DNA from: Bifidobacterium leontopitheci
GTDB taxonomy: Bacteria > Actinomycetota > Actinomycetes > Actinomycetales > Bifidobacteriaceae
NCBI RefSeq assembly: GCF_009193355.1
Contig: NZ_WBVT01000013.1
Location: forward strand, 1-64,000
Length of the DNA stretch: 64,000 bases
Reading direction: 5' to 3'
A program made the position numbers and the translations under genes. The notes under the pieces are model-generated. The model was not told the origin of the DNA. It made no database searches and saw nothing but the letters and a program-made list of their open reading frames with translations. Shown one piece after another: positions 54,214 through 62,815 of this stretch. Position 1 is the first letter of the stretch. The number at the start of each line of letters is the position of its first letter.

Positions 54214-54568
54214 AACGGACCGTACTCGTAGCGGCGATTCGGGTACGGTTTGTCATTTTTTCACAACGGAACGTACTTGTAGCGACCGTCCCGAGTACGG
54301 TCGGTCAACAATTCACGACCAAACGTACTCTAAACGGCGGTTCGAGTACGGTCCGTCATCTATTCACAACGGAACGTACCCGTAGGACCATCCCCGAGTA
54401 CGGTCCGTCAGCAATTCGCAACCGACCGTACCCGTAGGACCGCCCCCGAGTACGTTTCGTCAGCAATTCACAACCGACCGTACCCGTAGCGGTTGTTAGA
54501 GTACGGTTTGTCATATTTCCACAACGGAACGTACCCGTAGGACCGTCCCGAGTACGGTCCGTCATATG
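54214..54568. repeat. GAGTACGG palindromic array (about seven units)
   Basis: Regular units such as CGAGTACGGTCCGTCA-ATTCACAACGGAACGTACC, spaced by GTAGGACC[AG][TC]CCC. Stems of 12-14 bp. Between pgi and the DUF362 gene upstream region. Confidence 0.82.
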
Positions 54569-54569
54569 G

Positions 54570-54606
54570 AAAAGCCGTCCGACACCCGAGGTGGGTGCCG
54601 GACGGC
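54570..54606 (-). terminator. Terminator downstream of pgi
   Basis: GCCGTCCGGCACCC and GGGTGTCGGACGGC form the stem on the minus strand, followed by TTTTCC. Confidence 0.82.
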
Positions 54607-54747
54607 GTAATCAGCTGCGGTCAGCTGCGACTAGGCAACCGACGCAGCGGCGATCAGAACTCGCGGCAGTGAATGGTCGCACGACCATTCACCAGACGAC
54701 ACAGCCGCGGCCGCGGGAACCGCGAGTTCGGATGGAGCGCAGCGGAA

Positions 54748-56448
54748 TCAGAACTCGCGGTTCGCGCGGTAGAACTCGATGAGGCTCTGGGTGGAGGCGT
54801 CCTGCTGGGCGAGGGCCTCGTCATCCTTGGAGATGGCCGGGGTGATCTGCTTCGCCAGCTGCTTGCCGAGCTCGACGCCCCACTGATCGTAGGAGTCGAG
54901 GCCCCACACGGTGCCCTCAACGAAGGTGATGTGCTCGTACAGGGCGATGAGCTCGCCGAGCGCGAACGGGGTCAGGGCCACGCCGAAGATCGAGGTGGTC
55001 GGACGGTTGCCGGTGAACACGCGGGCGGGGACGATCTCCTCCGGGGTGCCCTCGGCGCGAACCTCGTCGGCGGTCTTGCCGAACGCGAGCGCCTTGGTCT
55101 GCGCGAAGTAGTTGCCGAGGAACAGCTCGTGCACGTCCTGATCGCCGTCCTTGGTCGGGTTCGGCGTGTTGACGAACGCGATGAAGTCGGCCGGGATGAG
55201 CTGGGTGCCCTGGTGGATCAGCTGGTAGAAGGCGTGCTGGCCGTTGGTGCCGGGCTCGCCCCAGAAGATCTCGCCGGTCTCGGTGGTCACCGGGGTGCCG
55301 TCCCAGCGCACGGACTTGCCGTTGGACTCCATGGTCAGCTGCTGCAGGTAGGCCGGGAAGCGGTGCAGGTACTGATCGTACGGCAGCACGGCGTGCGAGG
55401 CGGCCTTGAAGAAGTTGCGGTACCAGACGTTGAGCATGCCGAGCAGCACGACGACGTTCTTCTCGAACGCGGTGTTGGCGAAGTACTCGTCGATCTCGTG
55501 GAAGCCGTGCAGGAACTCCTCGAAGCGGGCCGGGCCGAAGACGACGGCGAGCGAGGTGCCGACGGCGGAGTCGACGGAGTAGCGGCCGCCGACCCAGTTC
55601 CAGAAGCCGAACGCGTTGGTCGGGTCGATGCCGAACTCCTCGACCTTCTCCAGGTTGGTGGAGACGGCGACGAAGTGCTTCTTGATGGCTTCGGCGCGGG
55701 CGGCCTCGTCGCCGGCGGCGATGGCGCCGTTGGCTTCGAGCTCCTCGAGCAGCCAGGTGCGGGCCTCACGGGCGTTGGTCAGGGTCTCCAGCGTGGTGAA
55801 GGTCTTGGAGACGATGATGAACAGCGTGGTCTCCGGGTCGAGGCCCTTGGTCTTCTCGGCCAGGTCGTTGGGGTCGATGTTGGAGATGTAGCGGGCGGAG
55901 ATGCCGGCGTCCGCGTACGGCTTGAGCGCCTCGTACACCATGACGGGGCCCAGGTCGGAACCGCCGATGCCGATGTTGACGACGGTCTCGATCTTACGGC
56001 CGGTGATGCCGGTCCACTTGCCGGAGCGCACGTCGTCGGCGAAGGCGTAGATGCGCTTGAGGGTGTCGCGCACGTCCTTGACGACATCCTGGCCGTCGAC
56101 GATGTACTTGCCCTCGTCCTCTTCCGGACGGCGCAGCGCGGTGTGCAGCACGGCGCGGTCCTCGGTGTTGTTGATGTGCTCGCCGTGGTACATGGCCTTG
56201 ATGCGGTCGCCCAGCTTGACCTCATCGGCGAGGAAGGCGAACAGCTTGAGGGTCTCCGGCTTGATGAGGTTCTTGGACAGATCGAAGTGCAGGTCGCCGG
56301 CGTCGAAGCTCAGCTCCTTGACGCGGTCGGGCTCTTCCGCGAACCACTTCTTGAGGCTGATGCCTTCGGACTGCAGCTCGTCGTAGTGCTTCTGCAGCGC
56401 GACCCACGCGGGGGTCTTCGTGGCGTCAATAGGAGGATTGATGGCCAT
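54748..56448 (-). CDS. pgi: Glucose-6-phosphate isomerase
   Basis: 566 aa. Interconverts glucose 6-phosphate and fructose 6-phosphate, the entry of hexoses to the fructose-6-phosphate phosphoketolase pathway. Family blocks: [48 protein letters not shown], the Glu in [18 protein letters not shown] (with His), and the C-terminal signature [15 protein letters not shown] with catalytic Lys. The start at 56448 has AAAGGA upstream. Standard length; transcribed alone with its own terminator. Confidence 0.98.
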   Translation of the reverse strand: MAINPPIDATKTPAWVALQKHYDELQSEGISLKKWFAEEPDRVKELSFDAGDLHFDLSKNLIKPETLKLFAFLADEVKLGDRIKAMYHGEHINNTEDRAVLHTALRRPEEDEGKYIVDGQDVVKDVRDTLKRIYAFADDVRSGKWTGITGRKIETVVNIGIGGSDLGPVMVYEALKPYADAGISARYISNIDPNDLAEKTKGLDPETTLFIIVSKTFTTLETLTNAREARTWLLEELEANGAIAAGDEAARAEAIKKHFVAVSTNLEKVEEFGIDPTNAFGFWNWVGGRYSVDSAVGTSLAVVFGPARFEEFLHGFHEIDEYFANTAFEKNVVVLLGMLNVWYRNFFKAASHAVLPYDQYLHRFPAYLQQLTMESNGKSVRWDGTPVTTETGEIFWGEPGTNGQHAFYQLIHQGTQLIPADFIAFVNTPNPTKDGDQDVHELFLGNYFAQTKALAFGKTADEVRAEGTPEEIVPARVFTGNRPTTSIFGVALTPFALGELIALYEHITFVEGTVWGLDSYDQWGVELGKQLAKQITPAISKDDEALAQQDASTQSLIEFYRANREF

Positions 56449-56699
56449 TATCGGTCCTTTCATCATCACTGTCATCCCGTGACGACCCCCGCACGCCCGT
56501 GGTGTTCCGCGAAGACGCGGGAACCGTCACCTTGTGAATCGGCAACCGGCCTTCCCCTTGGGGCAGGCCCCGCCGGTTACATCAGTACTCAAGATACTCA
56601 CAAAAGCGGACAGAATCAAACAAAAAATACTCAAGGTTAACGGAAAACGAACATCTCGCGAGCGCCGTAGCGCACCACGATCCAACGCGCCACGCCGAC

Positions 56700-56728
56700 T
56701 TGCGTAAGCGAAAACGATACTGTATAGT
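56700..56728 (+). promoter_or_regulatory. Promoter of the tRNA-Thr gene
   Basis: TTGCGT (56700-56705), a 17-base spacer and TATAGT (56723-56728), 67 bases before the mature tRNA. Confidence 0.65.
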
Positions 56729-56795
56729 CTTCTTCTTGTGCGCAGGTTTCACTTGCTGGACGGTACCGAAGTCCGGCAGGAAAGCCGAAAACACC

Positions 56796-56868
56796 GCCAC
56801 TTTAGCTCAGTCGGTAGAGCGGCTCACTCGTAATGAGCAGGTCGACAGTTCGATTCTGTCAAGTGGCT
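56796..56868 (+). tRNA. tRNA-Thr (anticodon CGT)
   Basis: 73-nt cloverleaf: acceptor GCCACTT/AAGTGGC, D-stem GCTC/GAGC with AGTCGGTA loop, anticodon stem GCTCA/TGAGC with loop CTCGTAA, T-stem GACAG/CTGTC with TTCGATT, discriminator T. CCA is not encoded. Reads ACG codons. Confidence 0.97.
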
Positions 56869-56877
56869 CACCTCAAT

Positions 56878-56903
56878 CCCTAGGCCTCACCGCCTAGGGT
56901 TTT
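56878..56903 (+). terminator. Terminator of tRNA-Thr
   Basis: CCCTAGGC-CTCACC-GCCTAGGG followed by TTTTG. Confidence 0.85.
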
Positions 56904-56989
56904 GTGTATCCGGCCGCTTTTCGCGTCACGTCCCGGCGGGCGCCCACGTTCCAGCGGACCACGCAGACGTCGCACGGCAGGCCGGACTC

Positions 56990-57070
56990 GCGCGAGTGGC
57001 GGAATTGGTAGACGCGCAGGATTTAGGTTCCTGTGTCTTGTACGTGTGGGTTCGAGTCCCATCTCGCGCA
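56990..57070 (+). tRNA. tRNA-Leu (anticodon TAG)
   Basis: 81-nt class II tRNA: acceptor GCGCGAG/CTCGCGC, anticodon stem CAGGA/TCCTG with loop TTTAGGT, long variable arm TGTCTTGTACGT, T-stem GTGGG/CCCAT (one G-T pair) with TTCGAGT, discriminator A. Confidence 0.96.
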
Positions 57071-57173
57071 CGCTTCGTTGCCCGGACTACCGGACGGCCG
57101 CATCCGACGGACCGCCCCAAGCCGCCGGCGAACGTCTCACCCAAGCGGAAGTCAAGCGGAAGAAGGACCGCAT

Positions 57174-58169
57174 ATGATCGCGCTGCTCAAACCCGTCGCC
57201 TTTCTGCTCATCATCTTCGCCGCCTACCTGGTCAAACGCGCCGGACTGTTCCGCCCACGCGACTACCGCGTGATGCAGGTCGTCGTCTTCGACTTCACGC
57301 TGCCGGCCGCCGTGGTCGTCTCGTTCGCGACGAGTCCGCACCATCTCAGCATGCTGCTGATCTCGCTGTTCTCACTCGTGTTCGGCGCGGTGCCGGTACT
57401 GCTCCTCTACCTGACGACGCGGCGCCGGCCGGTCGCCGACCGCGCGTTCCTCATGCTCAACTGCTCCGGCTTCAACGTGGGCAACTTCTGTTTCCCCGTG
57501 ATCCAGGCGTTCATGGGACCGTCCGCGCTGGTCACCGCCTCCATGTTCGACATCGGCAATTCGGTGATCGTCACCGCCGGCTCGAACGTGATGACCACGT
57601 CGCTGCTGCACATCGACATGAACCACACGCTCGCCGAACAGCATGCCGGCTCCGCGCCGACGCTGCCGTACCAGCGGCCCGCGGACCGCGACGCCAGGCG
57701 GCTGGCGAGACGCGCGAAGGCGCGGCAGATCGCGCGCGGATTCCTCACGTCGGTGCCGTTCGACGTGTACATGCTGATGATCGTGGTCATGGTGTTCGGG
57801 CTGACGATACCGTCGTTCGTGCCGACGCTGCTGCAGCCGGTCGCCGACGCGAACTCGTTCTGCTCGGTGTTCATGGTCGGCATGCTCATGGACCTGCCGC
57901 GCACGCGCAAGGATGTGCTGGACGTGGTGCAGGTGCTCGGCTGGCGGCTGCCGCTCGGCGTGGTGTTCGCCGCCTGCTGCTGGTTTCTGCTGCCGTTCGA
58001 CGTTACGGTGCGCAAGGCCGCGGTGATGCTGTCGCTCGCGCCGACGGCCGTGTTCTCGACGCTGTTCACCGACCGGGTGCTCGGCAATGCGCGGCTTGCG
58101 GGGTTCACGCTGGCCACGTCGGCGATCATCGCGATTGTGCTGATGACCGGCGTGAACTTCCTGCTGTAG
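57174..58169 (+). CDS. Auxin efflux carrier (AEC) family permease
   Basis: 331 aa. AAGGA lies 6 bases before the ATG at 57174; longer frames would start inside tRNA-Leu. The family's 8-10 helices and motifs are seen: PVAFLLIIFAAYLVKRAGLFRPRDY, FDFTLPAAVVVSFA, AFLMLNCSGFNVGNFCFPVIQAFMG and DIGNSVIVTAGSN at the crossing helices, and the C-terminal GFTLATSAIIAIVLMTG. A charged 60-residue loop (about 150-210) separates the halves. Bacterial AEC members often move malate or other organic acids; the substrate here is unknown. Cytoplasmic membrane. Lies just after tRNA-Leu. Confidence 0.87.
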   Translation: MIALLKPVAFLLIIFAAYLVKRAGLFRPRDYRVMQVVVFDFTLPAAVVVSFATSPHHLSMLLISLFSLVFGAVPVLLLYLTTRRRPVADRAFLMLNCSGFNVGNFCFPVIQAFMGPSALVTASMFDIGNSVIVTAGSNVMTTSLLHIDMNHTLAEQHAGSAPTLPYQRPADRDARRLARRAKARQIARGFLTSVPFDVYMLMIVVMVFGLTIPSFVPTLLQPVADANSFCSVFMVGMLMDLPRTRKDVLDVVQVLGWRLPLGVVFAACCWFLLPFDVTVRKAAVMLSLAPTAVFSTLFTDRVLGNARLAGFTLATSAIIAIVLMTGVNFLL

Positions 58170-58222
58170 CGGGGTGCGGGGTGCCGGGGCGCTGGCGCGA
58201 GCGGCATGCGCCCCGGCACCGC

Positions 58223-58849
58223 TTAGCGCAGCAGGGCTTCGATGGCGGGCACGATGGCCTTGATCGCCTTGCCGCGGTGCGAGATCGCGTTCTTGGCGGC
58301 AGGTTCCAGCTCGGCGCTGGTCAGCTCGCCCGGCTGATCGTCGGGCACGAACAGCGGATCGTAGCCGAAGCCGTGCTCGCCGCGCGGCTCGCGGATGATG
58401 CGGCCCGGCATTTCGCCGATCTCGACGGTGTCGGTCGTCTCGCCGTCCTCGCCCGGCACCGACAGTGCGGCGGCGCAACGGAAGCGCGCGGTCCGCTTGC
58501 CATCGGGGATGTCGGCGATCTGGGCGAGCAGCAGCGCGTTGTTCGCCGCGTCGTCGCCGTGCCGTCCGGCCCAGCGCGCGGACAGGATGCCGGGCGCGTT
58601 GCCCATCACGTCCACGATGAGGCCGGAATCGTCGGCGAGCGCCGGCAGTCCGGTGAGTTTCGCGACGAAACGGGCCTTGAGCAGTGCGTTCTCCTGGAAG
58701 GTGACGCCGGTTTCCACCGGGTCGGGCAGGTTGAGACTGCCTGCGGAGACGAGTTCGATGCGGTCGGCGTCCGCGCCGAGGTCGGCGGCGAGGATGCGGC
58801 GGATTTCGACGAGCTTGCCTTCGTTGTGCGTGGCGACGACGAGTTTCAT
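58223..58849 (-). CDS. rdgB: XTP/dITP pyrophosphatase (HAM1/RdgB)
   Basis: 208 aa. Hydrolyses non-canonical purine NTPs (dITP, XTP) to monophosphates. VVATHNEGKLVEIRRIL (nucleotide-binding T-x-N-x-x-K), TFQENALLKARFVAKLTGLPALADDSGLIVDVM (Glu and DDSG), PGILSARWAGRHGDDAANN, FGYDPLFVP and KNAISHRGKAIKA are the complete set of family motifs. CAAGGAGAC precedes the ATG. It follows rph by 39 bases, the common actinobacterial rph-rdgB pair. Confidence 0.97.
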   Translation of the reverse strand: MKLVVATHNEGKLVEIRRILAADLGADADRIELVSAGSLNLPDPVETGVTFQENALLKARFVAKLTGLPALADDSGLIVDVMGNAPGILSARWAGRHGDDAANNALLLAQIADIPDGKRTARFRCAAALSVPGEDGETTDTVEIGEMPGRIIREPRGEHGFGYDPLFVPDDQPGELTSAELEPAAKNAISHRGKAIKAIVPAIEALLR

Positions 58850-58888
58850 GGGTCTCCTTGCGATGGGGGTGCAGTGGGTTGGGATGTC

Positions 58889-59653
58889 TCAGTCCTGCGC
58901 GAGCGCGGCCTGCTGGGCGGCCTGCAGCTGCTTGTTGCCTTTTTCGGCGAGGTCGAGCAGCGTGTTCAGTTCGCTGCGGTTGAACGGACGATGCTCGGCG
59001 GTGCCCTGGATTTCGATGAACGTGCCGGAACCGGTCATCGCGACGTTCATGTCGGTCATGGCACGGCAGTCCTCCGGGTACGGCAGGTCGAGCATCGCTG
59101 TGCCGTCGATGACGCCGACGGACACCGCGGAAACGACATCCTTGAGCACGGCGTCGGCGGATGCGATGTGGCCGTTGGCCTCCGCCCAGTGCATCGCGTC
59201 GACGAGCGCCACGTACGCGCCGGTGATGGAGGCGGTGCGGGTGCCGCCGTCGGCCTGCAGCACGTCGCAGTCGATCTGCACTTGGTTCTCCCCCAGCGCC
59301 TGCATGTCGACGACGCCGCGCAGACAGCGGCCGACCAGACGGCTGATCTCGTGCGTGCGGCCGCCGACCTTGCCCTTGACGGACTCGCGGTCGGTGCGCT
59401 CCTTGGTGGCGCGCGGCAGCATCGCGTATTCGGCGGTGACCCAGCCGAGGCCGGAATCCTGACGCCAGCGCGGCACGCCTGCGGTGAACGTGGCGGTGCA
59501 CATGACGCGCGTGTTGCCGCATTCGATGAGCACGGAGCCTTCGGGGACGTCGGTGAAGTGACGGGTGATGCGCACGGGGCGCAGCTGATCGACCTTGCGG
59601 CCGTCCTGACGGGTGATGGACTGGTCGCCGAGTGTATCTGTGATTTCAACCAT
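58889..59653 (-). CDS. rph: Ribonuclease PH
   Basis: 254 aa. Phosphorolytic 3' trimming of tRNA precursors. R-Q-D-G-R-K near residue 15, [39 protein letters not shown] (phosphate-binding Arg), [39 protein letters not shown] and [22 protein letters not shown] (catalytic Asp) are all present. GGAG lies close to the ATG. First gene of rph-rdgB. Confidence 0.97.
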   Translation of the reverse strand: MVEITDTLGDQSITRQDGRKVDQLRPVRITRHFTDVPEGSVLIECGNTRVMCTATFTAGVPRWRQDSGLGWVTAEYAMLPRATKERTDRESVKGKVGGRTHEISRLVGRCLRGVVDMQALGENQVQIDCDVLQADGGTRTASITGAYVALVDAMHWAEANGHIASADAVLKDVVSAVSVGVIDGTAMLDLPYPEDCRAMTDMNVAMTGSGTFIEIQGTAEHRPFNRSELNTLLDLAEKGNKQLQAAQQAALAQD

Positions 59654-59659
59654 GCCTCC

Positions 59660-60110
59660 AGCCTACCGCCGCGCTCGACACCTGCGGGCTGCAGGATGGA
59701 GCGGATGACGGGCCAAGCGGATGGCCGGGTGGAGCGGCGGGTCGGCGGGGTTGCTGCCAAGCCGGCCAGCGGGCTGGCCAGGCTGGCCAAGTTAACCGGG
59801 CTGACCGGCATGTCGGCGGGTCGGCGGGCGGGTCGGCGGGGTTGCTGCCGAGCCGGCCAGTGGGCTGGCCAGGCTGGCAGAGACCCGCAAGATACACAAT
59901 GTGCAACTTACGGCGTACCAGCCCCGGATTGTGCACCTCAAGGTACACAATCTGAGACCGTTCTTCACGCTTTGCGCACATATTTTCCCGAAGTTGCACA
60001 ATGTGCAACTTGCAGATGGGGAGAGATGGGGCGGGGAGACGGGAGAAAAGCAAAGCGAAAGGAAAATGAGACGGAAAGAAGGGACGAAACAGGAGGAAGG
60101 GACGAGACGA
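59660..60110. repeat. Gene-free stretch with two repeat types
   Basis: GCGGGTCGGCGGGGTTGCTGCC-AGCCGGCCAG occurs twice (about 59740 and 59833). From 59884 to 60020, a TACACAATGTGCAACTT motif and variants (ATTGTGCACCTCAAG, TACACAATCTGAGA, GTTGCACAATGTGCAACTT) are repeated, the last one a perfect palindrome around AATGTGCAACTT/AAGTTGCACA. No gene. Confidence 0.55.
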
Positions 60111-60111
60111 A

Positions 60112-60738
60112 TCAACCGAGCAGGGGGCGTTCCGGCAGGATGCGGTCGATGAGGAACGTGACGAATCCGATGGCAAGGAATCCTAGGGCAAGCTTGCCGC
60201 AGTTCATGGCGAAGCCGGTCCAGCCGAGCGCGTTCGGGTCGATGAACGCGTACGGGTACGGGTTGCCGCCGGCCGCCGGTCCGGAATGCGGCCAGATCGC
60301 GGCGCGAATCATCACGAACGCCAGATACGCGGGGAAGTACGCCAGCCAGGAGAACATGTAATGCCAGCGGAACCGGCGATGGCCGTCGAAGAGCACGAAG
60401 TCGGCGGCCGCCATGATCGGCGCTACGCGATGCAGCCATGTGTTCGTCATCAGGCCGAGGACCTGCGGCACGTAGGCCGGGTCGTCGGGTGGCATCATGA
60501 GGAACGCGACCACGGCGGTGATGACCGCGTACACGGTGACGCACCCCTTGAGCCATGCGGGCGGCTGCACGCCGCGCAGGATGCTCGCCGCGCCGGCCCA
60601 CAACATGACGAAGCCGAGCACGAACCCCGCCTGGAACGTGAAATACGTCCAGAACTGCGGCTTGTGCCATGCCTCATACGTGCCGACGAAACACATGGCC
60701 GCGATGGCCAGACGCCATAATCCCGCGAAGAATCTCAT
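60112..60738 (-). CDS. Pr6Pr-like six-helix membrane protein
   Basis: 208 aa. Six hydrophobic helices with the pattern of the Pr6Pr/FAR-17a family: FWTYFTFQAGFVLGFVMLW, NTWLHRVAPIMAAADFVLFDGH, FRWHYMFSWLAYFPAYLAFVMIRA and ANPYPYAF-like GNPYPYAFIDPNALGW. His and Trp residues in these blocks are conserved in the family. The start at 60738 (MRFFAGLWRL) is taken because the frame upstream (60739-60951) is made of the 60763-60870 repeat; the ribosome binding site is weak (GTGGATGCC). Function unknown; related eukaryotic proteins are lipid hydrolases, which does not prove the activity here. Confidence 0.82.
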   Translation of the reverse strand: MRFFAGLWRLAIAAMCFVGTYEAWHKPQFWTYFTFQAGFVLGFVMLWAGAASILRGVQPPAWLKGCVTVYAVITAVVAFLMMPPDDPAYVPQVLGLMTNTWLHRVAPIMAAADFVLFDGHRRFRWHYMFSWLAYFPAYLAFVMIRAAIWPHSGPAAGGNPYPYAFIDPNALGWTGFAMNCGKLALGFLAIGFVTFLIDRILPERPLLG

Positions 60739-60762
60739 GGCATCCACTGTAGTCCCCCGCAC

Positions 60763-60870
60763 GTAGCGTATCCCCGCCGCGCACCGCAAACCTGCCACGC
60801 GCCGTATCCCCGCCGCGCACAATGCAGGATCTCTCTCGCGCGCCGTATCCCCGCCGCGCACAATGCAAGT
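60763..60870. repeat. Three tandem copies of GCCGTATCCCCGCCGCGCAC
   Basis: GCGTATCCCCGCCGCGCACC-GCAA, GCCGTATCCCCGCCGCGCACAATGCA (twice). Unit of 38-40 bases. Lies upstream of the Pr6Pr-like gene. The following 60871-61292 has a TGACG-type palindrome (about 61000-61025) and no gene. Confidence 0.7.
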
Positions 60871-61292
60871 ACGCCGTGCGCAACGCAGCCACCTCGCACG
60901 CAAAACATCCCCACACGCGACGTCCCCGCAGCTGGGCGAGTCCGCGCTCATGTCGCAGTCCTACGTCTCATGCGCAACATCCATAATCGCACCACCCTCC
61001 GCTCGGGCGAGCACAGTGACAAAATCGAGCACGTGACGATGCCGGAGCCAGCGATACCGTCACGCGGGCCGCCCGGACCACGTGACGCATGTCGTCAAAA
61101 CCCAGCAACCGCAACAGCTACGACACCCACGTCACACGGACCGCCCGACCCACGTGACGATGTATGACGACGCGTGACGAATAAACTCGGTGGAGTAAGC
61201 TGGTATGCAGCGAAAAACCGGCGACCGCGGCCACGCCACAGCCGCCGCGGCCGCCGCAACAGCACAGCACAACAGCACCAAGGGGGCACCTG

Positions 61293-62612
61293 ATGGATCA
61301 TTCACCGGCGTTGATGACGGACATGTACGAGTACACGATGCTGGACGCCTGCCTGCAGGACGGCACGGCGAATCGTAAATGCGTGTTCGAAGTGTACACG
61401 CGGCACCTGCCCGCGGGACGCCGATACGGCGTGGTCGCCGGCACCGGACGCATCCTGGACGCGCTCGAGAACTTCCACCTGGACGATGAGGACCTGCGAT
61501 TCCTCGCCGACCGCAAGGTGGTGAGCCGTCAGACCATCAAGTGGCTGGAAAACCTGCATTTCTCGGGGTCGATCAAGGGGTACCGCGAAGGCGAAATGTT
61601 CTTCCCGAACTCGCCGATCCTGCAGGTCGAGGGCACGTTCGGCGAGTGCACGCTGCTGGAGACGCTGGTGCTGAGCATCCTCAACTATGATTCGGCGGTC
61701 GCCTCGGCGGCCTCGCGCATGGTCTCCGCGGCGAAGGACCGTCCGTGCATGGACATGGGCGGACGCCGCACCAACGAGTGGTCGGCGGTCGCGGCGGCCC
61801 GCGCCGCGGTGATCGGCGGATTCCAGGGTACGGCGAACCTGCTGGCCGCGCAGATGTACGGGCTGAAGGCCATCGGCACGGCGGCCCACTGCTTCACGCT
61901 CGTGCACGACGACGAGCGCAGCGCGTTCGCCTCGCAGATCGCCGCACTGGGCAAGAACACGACGCTGCTGGTCGACACGTACAACATCGAAGAGGCCGTG
62001 AAGACGGCGGTCGAAGTGGCAGGGCCTGAGCTGGGCGGCGTGCGCATCGACTCCGGCGACCTTGCGTCGCTGGCGCAGCGCGTACGCAACCAGCTGGACG
62101 CGCTGGGGGCGACCAACACGCGCATCACCGTCACGAACGATCTGGACGAGTACGCGCTGGCGGCGCTGCAGAGCGCGCCCGTCGATTCGTACGGCGTGGG
62201 CACGATGCTGGTGACCGGATCGGGCGCGCCCACCTGCGCGATGGTGTACAAGCTCACCGAGCGCGAGGGCGCGGACGGCGAGATGCAGCCGGTCGCGAAG
62301 AAGTCGAAGGACAAGGCGAGCGTTCCCGGCCGCAAGCTGGCGTACCGTTCGTACGAGTATGGGCTTGCCGACGTCGAGCATGTGATCTCCGGCTCCGAGG
62401 AGCAGCTGGCGGCATACCAGCCTGCCGAGGGGTGGAAGGACCTGCTCGTGGATTATGTGGACCATGGCGAGATCGATTCGCAGTATCAGGGCCATGACGC
62501 CATCACTGCCGCGCACGAGTATCGTGCGAAGGCGTTGAGCGAGCTGCCGATCACCGCGCAGAGCCTGATGAAGGGCGAGCCGGCGATCAGCACCGATATC
62601 ACCGTGCTGTAA
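61293..62612 (+). CDS. pncB: Nicotinate phosphoribosyltransferase
   Basis: 439 aa. Makes nicotinate mononucleotide from nicotinate and PRPP (ATP-linked) for NAD salvage. AAGGGGG lies 6 bases before the ATG. Family features: LMTDMYEYTMLDACLQDGTANRKCVFEVYTRHLPAGRRYGV at the N-terminus, GRRTNEW...AARAAVIGGFQGTANLLAA, GTAAHCFTLVHDDERSAF (with the regulatory/phosphorylated His region), LLVDTYNIEEAVKTAV, GVRIDSGDLASLAQRVR (phosphoribosyl-binding) and YGVGTMLVTGSGAPTCAMVYKL. Transcribed alone. Bifidobacteria usually cannot make NAD de novo, which fits a salvage enzyme. Confidence 0.96.
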   Translation: MDHSPALMTDMYEYTMLDACLQDGTANRKCVFEVYTRHLPAGRRYGVVAGTGRILDALENFHLDDEDLRFLADRKVVSRQTIKWLENLHFSGSIKGYREGEMFFPNSPILQVEGTFGECTLLETLVLSILNYDSAVASAASRMVSAAKDRPCMDMGGRRTNEWSAVAAARAAVIGGFQGTANLLAAQMYGLKAIGTAAHCFTLVHDDERSAFASQIAALGKNTTLLVDTYNIEEAVKTAVEVAGPELGGVRIDSGDLASLAQRVRNQLDALGATNTRITVTNDLDEYALAALQSAPVDSYGVGTMLVTGSGAPTCAMVYKLTEREGADGEMQPVAKKSKDKASVPGRKLAYRSYEYGLADVEHVISGSEEQLAAYQPAEGWKDLLVDYVDHGEIDSQYQGHDAITAAHEYRAKALSELPITAQSLMKGEPAISTDITVL

Positions 62613-62639
62613 GGGCTGCAGGAGAGTGGCTAGCGGGTG

Positions 62640-62695
62640 ACGCTCCCCCAGTCAGCCTACGGCTGCCAGCGTCCTGCACCGAGAGGGCCAAGGTG
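62640..62695. repeat. CGCTCCCCCAGTCAGC...AGAGGGCC repeat unit
   Basis: GACGCTCCCCCAGTCAGCCTACGGCTGCCAGCGTCCTGCACCGAGAGGGCC, a decayed member of the family at 9508 and 36765, between converging genes. Confidence 0.6.
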
Positions 62696-62815
62696 CGGGA
62701 CGGTCAACTTCGCTGCCAGCGTCTTGCAATTGAGGATTGCCTTCGGCAAACTCAATGCTGGCTCGCTGTCGCTCGCACGTCATCCGCGCAATCGCTACGA
62801 CGTCACAAGGCGACG

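Noticed and set aside
57033-57173. Longer N-terminus of the AEC permease
   Set aside because: It would overlap tRNA-Leu; the ATG at 57174 has a good ribosome binding site and starts at the first helix.
56996-60361. Very long plus-strand open frame
   Set aside because: It runs antisense through rdgB and rph and out of frame through the AEC permease and tRNA-Leu; it has the Arg/His-rich look of a shadow frame in GC-rich DNA.
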